Origin: Streptomyces cupreus
GTDB lineage: Bacteria; Actinomycetota; Actinomycetes; Streptomycetales; Streptomycetaceae
NCBI RefSeq assembly: GCF_014257025.1
Contig: NZ_JACMSF010000070.1
Coordinates: forward strand, 1 to 35,508
Length of the DNA stretch: 35,508 nucleotides
Reading direction: 5' to 3'
Below the pieces are notes generated by a model, which saw nothing but the letters and a program-made list of their open reading frames with translations, searched no databases and had not been told where the DNA came from. Positions 30,024 through 35,508 of the stretch are shown in pieces (within the stretch, counting starts at the first letter, position 1; each line of letters starts with the position of its first letter). Position numbers and translations under genes: made by a program.

Positions 30024-31145
30024 GTGCTGAACGTGGGTGCGACAACGGGCGCCGTCTGGGGCCGCTCCGAGCAGCAGGACTTCCGTAGCCGGGTGCGCGG
30101 CACGATGCTCGGTGCGGCCGTCGGCGATGCGCTCGGCGCCCCCGTGGACAGGCTGAGTCTGGAGGAGATCAGGGAGGCGTACGGCGCGGAGGGCCTGGTC
30201 GACCTGGGGCTCGCGTACGGCCGTCGCGGCGCCGTGACCCACCTCACCCAGCTCACCCTCTTCTCCGTCGACGGCCTGATCCGGGCGCAGGTCCGGCGGG
30301 ACACCGGTGCCTGGCATCCGCCGACCGATCTGCACCGGGCGTACCTGCGGTGGGCGGCCACTCAGCGGGACTGGGGTCCGGACGAGCGGCGCAAAGAAGA
30401 CGGCTGGCTGGCTCGCGAGGAGTGGCTTTACGCCCGCCGCGACCCCTCCCGATCGCTGCTGGTCGGGTTCGGGGACGAGACGATGGGCACGCTGGAGGCG
30501 CCGAAGAACCTGGGCGAGGCGGGGCCGGAGGCGGCGGCGAGGTCGGCACCCTTCGGCCTCCTGGTCGGCTGGGAGCCCCAACTGGTGGCCCAGTTGGCGA
30601 TCGAGTGCGCGGCCCAGACCCACGGCCACCCGGTGGGTTATCTGTCGGCGGGTGCGTACGCGGTCATCGTGCATGCGTTGGCCTGCGGCGAGAGCCTTGA
30701 CGGTGCGGTGCAGCGGGCTCTGGCGCTGCTGGCCGCCCGTCCGGGCCACGAACCGGTCTCCCAGGCCCTCCAGCACGCCCTGGGCACGGTACGCCAGGGC
30801 ATGCCCACCCCGGTGCGGGTGGAGGAACTCCTGGGCGAGGCGAGCGCGGAGGGCGTTCTGGCGGCGGCCGTGTACTGCGCCCTGGTCGGCGAGGACGTAC
30901 GCCGTGGCCTGTGTCTGTCGGTGAACCACGACGGCCCGTCGGGCGCCACCGCCGCGCTGACCGGCGGCCTCCTGGGAGCCCTGCACGGCGAGACGGCCCT
31001 TCCCCCGGCCTGGCTGGCCGAGCTGGAAGGCCGCCCCACGATCCTGGAACTGGCGGACGACTTCGCGATGGAGATGACCCAGGGCCCCGCCCTGCACGGC
31101 CCGGCGGGCTCGGCCCCGGGATGGCTCGCGCGATACCCGCGCTGA
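30024..31145 (+). CDS. ADP-ribosylglycohydrolase-fold protein lacking metal ligands
   Basis: 373 residues along the whole DraG/ADP-ribosylglycohydrolase fold. It begins RGTMLGAAVGDALGAPVD (25-42) and ends with a GGLLGALHGETALPP block and LADDFAMEM. Active relatives bind two Mg ions through T-D-D-T near the N-terminus and G-D-S-D-S-T near the C-terminus. Here these read T72-H-L-T75 (VTHLTQLTLF) and G304-P-S-G-A-T309 (NHDGPSGATAAL). All acidic ligands are replaced, although the flanking sequence is well kept, so it is probably a non-hydrolytic binder or a decoy paralogue rather than a decaying gene: the frame is intact. The start is GTG at 30024 or 30033. Its partner or ligand is unknown. Confidence 0.82.
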   Translation: MLNVGATTGAVWGRSEQQDFRSRVRGTMLGAAVGDALGAPVDRLSLEEIREAYGAEGLVDLGLAYGRRGAVTHLTQLTLFSVDGLIRAQVRRDTGAWHPPTDLHRAYLRWAATQRDWGPDERRKEDGWLAREEWLYARRDPSRSLLVGFGDETMGTLEAPKNLGEAGPEAAARSAPFGLLVGWEPQLVAQLAIECAAQTHGHPVGYLSAGAYAVIVHALACGESLDGAVQRALALLAARPGHEPVSQALQHALGTVRQGMPTPVRVEELLGEASAEGVLAAAVYCALVGEDVRRGLCLSVNHDGPSGATAALTGGLLGALHGETALPPAWLAELEGRPTILELADDFAMEMTQGPALHGPAGSAPGWLARYPR

Positions 31146-31180
31146 GGCCGCTTGTCGTTCCGGTGGGATCAGCGCCGTGA

Positions 31181-31378
31181 TCAGGACGAGGTGCCGTCCG
31201 CCTTCCGGGCACGCGGGGGCGGCAGGCGGAACAGGTTCCTCAGGCTGCGCAGAGCCTCGCTGTCGCCGGATGCCGACGCGGCACCGCTCTTGATCGCCTC
31301 GGCGAGCGTGAGGTCCTGGCCGGTCACGCGGAGGAATGTCTCCGGGCTGATCGTGATGGTCGCGTCGGCCCGCCGCAC
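31181..31378 (-). CDS. Small SCP2-like C-terminal domain protein
   Basis: A 65-residue reading frame just downstream of the symporter gene. RRADATITISPETFLRVTG, LAEAIKSGAASASGD and EALRSLRNLFRLPPP match the C-terminal half of sterol-carrier/alkyl-sulfatase-type SCP2 domains (T-I-x-x-x-x-E-T, then a-I-x-S-G-x-x-x-x-x-G-D-x-x-A-L). I put the start at GTG 31378. The frame also reaches a CTG at 31391-31393 that overlaps the symporter stop (CTGA), mimicking the coupled ATGA/GTGA junctions elsewhere. It may be a real mini-domain translated with the symporter, or the remnant of a larger protein. Coding character and conserved pattern favour a gene; start and function are uncertain. Confidence 0.5.
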   Translation of the reverse strand: MRRADATITISPETFLRVTGQDLTLAEAIKSGAASASGDSEALRSLRNLFRLPPPRARKADGTSS

Positions 31379-31389
31379 GATGTACGACG

Positions 31390-32943
31390 TCAGTCCTTCA
31401 CCCGGGTTGCCACCACGTCGTCCCCGGCCAGTGCCGCCGCTCCGTCGCCGTCCGAGTTGACCTTGTCGATGATGGCCAGGCGCTCCGGGGTGTCCTCCGG
31501 CTTGATGCAGCCGACCAGGACGTACAGCACCAGGGAAACGGCGAGCGGGATCGACACCTGGTACTGCAACGGCACCCCACCCTCCACGTTCCAGTGGATC
31601 GGATAGTTCACCAGCCAGAACGCCAGCAGACCCATCGACCAGCTCGTCAGCGCCGCCGTCGGACCCGAGCGGCGGAACGGCCGCAGCAGGCCCAGCATCA
31701 TCGGGATCGCCATCGGACCCATCAGGCCCGCGACCCACTTGATCACGACCGTGATGATGTCCCCGAACGTAGGCGAGTTGACCTGCGTCGCCGCCGCCAT
31801 GGACAGGCCGAGGAACACCACGGTCGTGACCCGGGCCACCCGCAACCCCTGCCCCTGGCTCCAGCTCCGCGCCCGGCGCCACACCACCGGCGCACAGTCC
31901 CGCGTGAACACCGCCGCGATGGCGTTGGCGTCGGAGGAGCACATCGCCATGGTGTGGGAGAAGAAGCCGACGATCACCAGGCCCAACAGACCGTGCGGGA
32001 GCAGCTGTTCCGTCATCAGGCCGTAGGAGTCGGAACCGTCCGGCTTCTGCGACTCCACCAGCAGCGGCGACATCCACATCGGGAAGAACAGCACCAGAGG
32101 CCAGACCAGCCACAGGATCGCCGACAGCCGCGCCGACCGCTCCGCCTCCTTCGCGTTCGGCGTAGCCATGTACCGCTGCGCCTGGTTGAGCATGCCGCCG
32201 TTGTACTCGAACAGCTTGATGAAGAGGAAGGCCAGCAGGAACACCGTCCCGTACGGCCCCACCAGCGGCTTGCCGTGCCCCTGGAGCGCCGGCTCGTCCC
32301 AGGCGCCGAAGAATCCGATGCCCTTGTCGTCCAGTTCCATGACGACCGCCACGAACATCGCGATACCGGCGAGGAGTTGGATCACGAACTGCCCCAACTC
32401 CGTCAGCGCGTCCGCCCACAGACCGCCGATCGTGCAGTACACCGCCGTGATGCAACCGGTGATCAGGATCCCCTGGTTGAGCGAGATCCCCGTGAACACC
32501 GACAGCAGAGTCGCGATCGCCGCCCACTTCGCGCCCACGTCCACGATCTTCAGCAGCATCCCGGACCAGGCCAGCGCCTGCTGCGTCTTCAGGTCGTAAC
32601 GGTTCTTCAAGTACTCCAGCGGGGAGGCCACATGGAGCCGTGAGCGCAGCCGGTTGATACGCGGGGCGAACAGCTTCGACCCGATGGCGATGCCCAGGGC
32701 GATCGGGAAGGACCAGGTGACGAAGGAGGTCACACCGTAGGTGTAGGCGATGCCCGCGTAACCCGTGAACATCACCGCGCTGTAGCCCGACATATGGTGC
32801 GAGATGCCGGAGAGCCACCACGGCATCTTCCCGCCGGCGGTGAAGAAGTCGCTCACGTCGTCGACGCGCTTGTGCGACCAGATGCCGATCGCCACCATCA
32901 CGCCGAAATAGCCGATGAGCACGGCCCAGTCGAGACCGTTCAT
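31390..32943 (-). CDS. Sodium:solute symporter (SSS) family transporter
   Basis: 517 residues with about 13 hydrophobic helices. The N-terminal MNGLDWAVLIGYFGVMVAIG, then DDVSDFFTAGGKMPWWLSGISHHMSGYSAV, is the SSS signature (F-x-x-A-G-R-x-x-x-W, here GGKMPWW). SRLHVASPLEYLKNRYD and GGLWADALTELGQFVIQL are further family blocks. It imports an organic solute with Na+; sugars, acids and amino acids are all found in the family. The ATG at 32943 has GGGAGG about 6 bp upstream; an in-frame ATG at 32976 is rejected. A GTTCA-N6-TGAAC palindrome lies 110 bp upstream. Being next to the catabolic SDR pair it may import their substrate, but it carries no CTGAC-type operator. Confidence 0.88.
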   Translation of the reverse strand: MNGLDWAVLIGYFGVMVAIGIWSHKRVDDVSDFFTAGGKMPWWLSGISHHMSGYSAVMFTGYAGIAYTYGVTSFVTWSFPIALGIAIGSKLFAPRINRLRSRLHVASPLEYLKNRYDLKTQQALAWSGMLLKIVDVGAKWAAIATLLSVFTGISLNQGILITGCITAVYCTIGGLWADALTELGQFVIQLLAGIAMFVAVVMELDDKGIGFFGAWDEPALQGHGKPLVGPYGTVFLLAFLFIKLFEYNGGMLNQAQRYMATPNAKEAERSARLSAILWLVWPLVLFFPMWMSPLLVESQKPDGSDSYGLMTEQLLPHGLLGLVIVGFFSHTMAMCSSDANAIAAVFTRDCAPVVWRRARSWSQGQGLRVARVTTVVFLGLSMAAATQVNSPTFGDIITVVIKWVAGLMGPMAIPMMLGLLRPFRRSGPTAALTSWSMGLLAFWLVNYPIHWNVEGGVPLQYQVSIPLAVSLVLYVLVGCIKPEDTPERLAIIDKVNSDGDGAAALAGDDVVATRVKD

Positions 32944-33052
32944 GTGCGCCCTCCCAGGGTTCAGCCCGGCGCTCATCGTGGGCGCTGTTTCGTGAACACG
33001 ACAAGCAGGCGTAAGGTCAAGGGGAGGTAAAGGTATTCGAGATGATGGCTTT

Positions 33053-33070
33053 AGTTCAGATACATGAACT
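33053..33070. promoter_or_regulatory. Palindrome upstream of the symporter gene
   Basis: AGTTCA-GATACA-TGAACT is a perfect 6-6-6 inverted repeat that just touches the stop codon of the SDR gene. On the minus strand a TACCTT element lies about 15-20 bp downstream, so it is in a position to control symporter transcription; a small terminator for the SDR gene is the alternative. Confidence 0.4.
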
Positions 33071-33855
33071 CATCGCATCAGCTCTCCCGCGTTGACCAGC
33101 AACGACTGTCCGGTGATGGCCCTTGCGCGGTCCGACACCAGGAACGCCGCCGTGTCCGCCACATCCCCGTCCGTGGCGAGCTCCGGCAGCGCCATCCGCT
33201 CCGTCAGCCGCTTCAGTACGACGGACTCCTCGACCCCTTCCGTCTGCGCCGCGAACTGGACGTACGCATGCACCGGCGGCCCCCACATCCACCCCGGCAG
33301 CACGGTGTTGACCCGGATCCGGTACGGCCCGAGCTCCCGCGCCAGCGAGTACATCGCGCTGGTCAACGCCCCCTTGGACGCGGCGTACGCGGCCTGCCGT
33401 ACCTGCGACGGGGCCGCCACCGCCGACTGGGTCCCGATGAACACCACCGAGCCGCCGCCCTCCTTGAGCGCGGCCAGGCACGCGCGCGTCATCCGCAGCG
33501 AACCCAGCAGGTTCACATCGATCACCGACTGCCAGGTGGTGAAGTCCGCGTCCTCCAGACCGCCGAAGTAGCTGTCCCACGCGGCCACATGGACGACCGC
33601 GTCGATCCGCCCGAACCGCTCCCGCGCGAGCGCCGCCAGCGCCTCGCACTGCGACTCGTCGGTGATGTCCGTCGTCCGGTACGCCGTGTGCGCCCCGTCC
33701 GGATCGATCTCCGTCGCGCTCTTGGCGAGGTTGGACTCCGTACGCGCCCCGAGCACGGTATTCCCCCCGTCGCGCACCACCGCCGCCGCGACCTGATGAC
33801 CGAGCCCGGGGCCGACTCCCGACACGACGACGGTCTTTCCGGAGAGCAGTGACAT
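33070..33855 (-). CDS. SDR family oxidoreductase
   Basis: 261 residues, classical short-chain dehydrogenase with SGVGPGLG (12-19) for cofactor binding, Asn115, Ser144, Tyr157 and Lys161 (YAASK) as the catalytic tetrad, and ITGQSLLVNAGE near the end. The usual N-N-A-G is HVAAW (89-93), a departure from the consensus seen in some actinobacterial groups. The length is normal. GGGAGG stands 6 bp before the ATG at 33855. It is divergent from the dimeric-barrel protein gene (33933), and operator O6 (33885) lies between them, placing both in the CTGAC-type regulon with the blocks near afsR. Probable role: oxidation or reduction of a pathway alcohol or ketone. Confidence 0.88.
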   Translation of the reverse strand: MSLLSGKTVVVSGVGPGLGHQVAAAVVRDGGNTVLGARTESNLAKSATEIDPDGAHTAYRTTDITDESQCEALAALARERFGRIDAVVHVAAWDSYFGGLEDADFTTWQSVIDVNLLGSLRMTRACLAALKEGGGSVVFIGTQSAVAAPSQVRQAAYAASKGALTSAMYSLARELGPYRIRVNTVLPGWMWGPPVHAYVQFAAQTEGVEESVVLKRLTERMALPELATDGDVADTAAFLVSDRARAITGQSLLVNAGELMR

Positions 33856-33884
33856 CGGCGGCCTCCCTGACTCTGGCGCAATAT

Positions 33885-33899
33885 CTGACGGGGCGTCAG
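33885..33899. promoter_or_regulatory. Operator O6 of the CTGAC-N5-GTCAG regulon
   Basis: CTGACGGGGCGTCAG has both CTGACG and CGTCAG arms intact around a GGG centre. It sits in the 77 bp between the divergent SDR gene and the dimeric-barrel gene. On the minus strand its CTGACG could be a -35, with CAGAGT 18 bp away as a weak -10. Confidence 0.78.
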
Positions 33900-33932
33900 A
33901 GTATGGGCGAGCCGACTGAGAAGGGGAAGGGC

Positions 33933-34760
33933 ATGAGCGAGCAGACCCGCAGCGAGACGTACGCCGAACTGGCCGCCGTAGGACCCTACGGAGTGCACCC
34001 CGGCCATGCGCTCATCACCCTGGTCGAACCGCATCCGGGCCATGAGTACGCCTACAACCGCTGGTACGAGGACGACCACTACTACGCCGGCGCCATGGCC
34101 ATGCCCTGGATGTACGCGGGCCGCCGCTGGGTCGCCACCCGGGATCTGCAACTCCTGCGCGTGCCCGAGAAGTCGGCCGTCGCCCAGCCCGTCACCGCCG
34201 GCTGCTACATCTCGACGTACTGGATCACGGCAGGGCGCTACGACGACCACATGAAGTGGACCGTCGCCATCAACAAGCGCCTCAACCGCGACGCCCGCGT
34301 CTACCAGGACCGCACCCATGTGTTCACCGCGTTCCAGGACCACGAGGCGACGGTGTACCGGGACGGGGCCGCGGGGCCCCGGGACTTCCACGCCCTGGAC
34401 CACCCGTACGCGGGGCTCGTGGTGGAGGTGATCGACGCCGAGTCGGCGGCGCAGCGGGCCGAGTTGGTGGAGTGGCTGCGGGCGCGGCACCTTCCGAAGC
34501 GGCTCGCGGGGTCTCCGGCCGCCATGGTGACGATCTTCCGGCCGACGCCCCTGCCCGGCGATCGGATGAGCTACGTCAAGCAGGTCGAGGGCGTGGAGAC
34601 GCGGCTGACGCTGCTGTGGTTCCTGGAGGCGGATCCCCGGGAGTGCTGGGAGCCGTACTTCACGGACCTGAGGACGGAAGGGCTCGGGCGGATCGAGCTG
34701 CTCGCACCCTTCGTCCCCACGGTCCCAGGCACCGACAAGTACGTCGACCAGCTGCGCTGA
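33933..34760 (+). CDS. EthD/dimeric alpha-beta barrel-like protein, duplicated
   Basis: 275 residues, no signal peptide. The first half (ALITLVEPHPGHEYAYNRWYEDDHYYAG ending in YAGRRWVATRD) has the N-x-W-Y-x-x-x-H pattern and following beta-strands of EthD-type ferredoxin-like proteins. The second half (YAGLVVEVIDAES, VEWLRARHLPKRLAGSPAAMVTIF) repeats the layout less clearly, so the monomer may form an internal pseudo-dimeric barrel. Related proteins act as accessory or catalytic proteins in ether, polyketide or terpenoid breakdown, often beside SDR genes. The ATG at 33933 has AAGGGGAAGG just upstream. It shares operator O6 with the divergent SDR gene. The precise reaction is unknown. Confidence 0.65.
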   Translation: MSEQTRSETYAELAAVGPYGVHPGHALITLVEPHPGHEYAYNRWYEDDHYYAGAMAMPWMYAGRRWVATRDLQLLRVPEKSAVAQPVTAGCYISTYWITAGRYDDHMKWTVAINKRLNRDARVYQDRTHVFTAFQDHEATVYRDGAAGPRDFHALDHPYAGLVVEVIDAESAAQRAELVEWLRARHLPKRLAGSPAAMVTIFRPTPLPGDRMSYVKQVEGVETRLTLLWFLEADPRECWEPYFTDLRTEGLGRIELLAPFVPTVPGTDKYVDQLR

Positions 34761-34766
34761 AGGGGG

Positions 34767-35508
34767 CTACTTCAGCTCGTCCGGACACGGAGTGCCTCGC
34801 GGCACGTCGTAGGGCGCCGCCAGCCGGTAGGTCCCCGCCTTCGGGGCCACCAGCATGGTCCACTTGTCCCCGAGCGTGTCCTCCTCCGTCTCCATCAGAC
34901 AGCCGTTGACGTTGTCGTACGTCTTCGGTTCGCCGTCGGGGCGGTCCTTGGATGCCTCCGTCTCCTTGGGCGGGTCGAGCTTCTTGCCCTCGGCGTCGAC
35001 GATGCTCAGCCACGGCGAGTAGGGGATCCGGATCAGCACCCGCCCCGGCTCGCTCACCCGCATCGTCCACTCGCCCTGCTCGGCCCGCTCCACCACGGTG
35101 TTCGGTTCGGCCAGCGGGGCCGGGTCGAGCACCTGGAACAGTTGCCAGTTCGCGTCGCCCCACACCTGCTTCAGATACGGCATCCCGCGCTGCACCAGCT
35201 CCCGCTCGCGCTCACCGCCGTCACCGTCCGGCTCGTCCTTCGGCACCACCACGAAGTGCACGGCCCACCGGTTCAGCCACTCCAGATAGTTCGCCGAGTT
35301 CAGGGTGTCGTCGTAGAAGAGCGGATTGCGCTCCATGTCGGCCTGGCGGTTCCAGCCGCGGGCGAGATTGACGTACGGCGCGAGCGCGGAGGCCTCGCGG
35401 TGCGAGCGGGCCGGTACGACCTCCACCCGGCCCTTCTCGGCGCCGACCTCCTGGAGTTCGTTGACCAGCGGCGCGAGTTCGCGGGCCCAGGAGGCGGCCG
35501 GGGTGGTG
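34767..35508 (-). CDS. C-terminal part of a large membrane protein (5' end outside window)
   Basis: The frame is open to the right edge and ends with TAG at 34767-34769. About 246 residues are visible. They include LARGWNRQADMERNPLFYDD, SANYLEWLNRWAVHFVVVP, a beta-rich stretch EWTMRVSEPGRVLIRIPYSP and a Cys pair (GCLME, TPCPDELK). There is no transmembrane helix in this part. The composition resembles the extracytoplasmic C-terminal domain of the large multi-pass glycosyltransferase- or YfhO-like membrane proteins of Streptomyces, but the membrane part would lie outside the window. It is tail-to-tail with the dimeric-barrel gene, with 6 bp between the stops. Function not assignable. Confidence 0.65.
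   Translation of the reverse strand, partial: TTPAASWARELAPLVNELQEVGAEKGRVEVVPARSHREASALAPYVNLARGWNRQADMERNPLFYDDTLNSANYLEWLNRWAVHFVVVPKDEPDGDGGERERELVQRGMPYLKQVWGDANWQLFQVLDPAPLAEPNTVVERAEQGEWTMRVSEPGRVLIRIPYSPWLSIVDAEGKKLDPPKETEASKDRPDGEPKTYDNVNGCLMETEEDTLGDKWTMLVAPKAGTYRLAAPYDVPRGTPCPDELK

Noticed and set aside
31181..33004. A 600-codon minus-strand frame over the symporter gene
   Set aside because: Only its last part (from about 31378) looks like protein; the rest is out of frame with the clear SSS symporter.

Overview
The window is high-GC actinobacterial DNA and almost certainly a Streptomyces chromosome. Codons end mostly in G or C, GTG starts and 4-base stop/start overlaps are common, and the regulators are of Streptomyces type. 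The strongest marker is a recognisable afs locus: afsK (3860-6187, +), afsS (10997-11197, -) and afsR (11417-14371, -), the kinase / small effector / SARP cascade that controls antibiotic production. An FO synthase gene, fbiC (25869-28454), follows. From memory, S. coelicolor has kbpA-afsK-afsS-afsR and fbiC close together (about SCO4422 to SCO4429); no search could be run.

Layout. 1-974: the end of an acyl-CoA dehydrogenase gene carrying an in-frame 27-bp minisatellite, overlapped by a Ddn-like F420 protein. 978-2118: divergent LysE exporter and Lrp regulator. 2210-3696: divergent TetR regulator and VOC protein (positional candidate for the AfsK-binding protein KbpA). 3860-6856: afsK and a small secreted protein. 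6866-10853: a CoA-thioester catabolic block (enoyl-CoA hydratase-like, Zn-ribbon/OB protein, lipid-transfer-type thiolase, divergent FadD3-like ligase). 10997-14371: afsS-afsR with an AfsR/PHO-type direct-repeat box in front of afsS. 14572-21942: a second catabolic block (amidohydrolase, two LLM oxidoreductases, SDR, N-acyl-D-amino-acid-deacylase-like hydrolase, aldehyde dehydrogenase). 21948-28454: Ddn-like protein, EEP hydrolase, secreted CehA/McbA-type PHP hydrolase, a third LLM protein, fbiC. 28516-31145: small envelope proteins and a degenerate ADP-ribosylglycohydrolase. 31181-34760: SCP2-like minigene, sodium:solute symporter, SDR and a dimeric-barrel protein. 34767 to the end: the C-terminus of a large membrane protein cut by the edge.

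The main unexplained signal is a shared 15-bp palindrome, CTGAC-N5-GTCAG or a near match, at six places: 9238, 9265, 14536, 17524, 17578 and 33885. Each copy lies in front of catabolic genes. At 9238/9265 and 14536 it coincides with good -35 boxes set 17 bp from TAnnnT -10 boxes. This marks one regulon spanning both sides of afsS-afsR and reaching the SDR pair at 33.9 kb. Its regulator (presumably TetR-type) is not identified here. With fbiC, three LLM proteins and two Ddn-like proteins nearby, the locus looks like an F420-linked catabolic pathway for a cyclic or branched carboxylic acid, set into and around the afs regulatory locus. The substrate is unknown.
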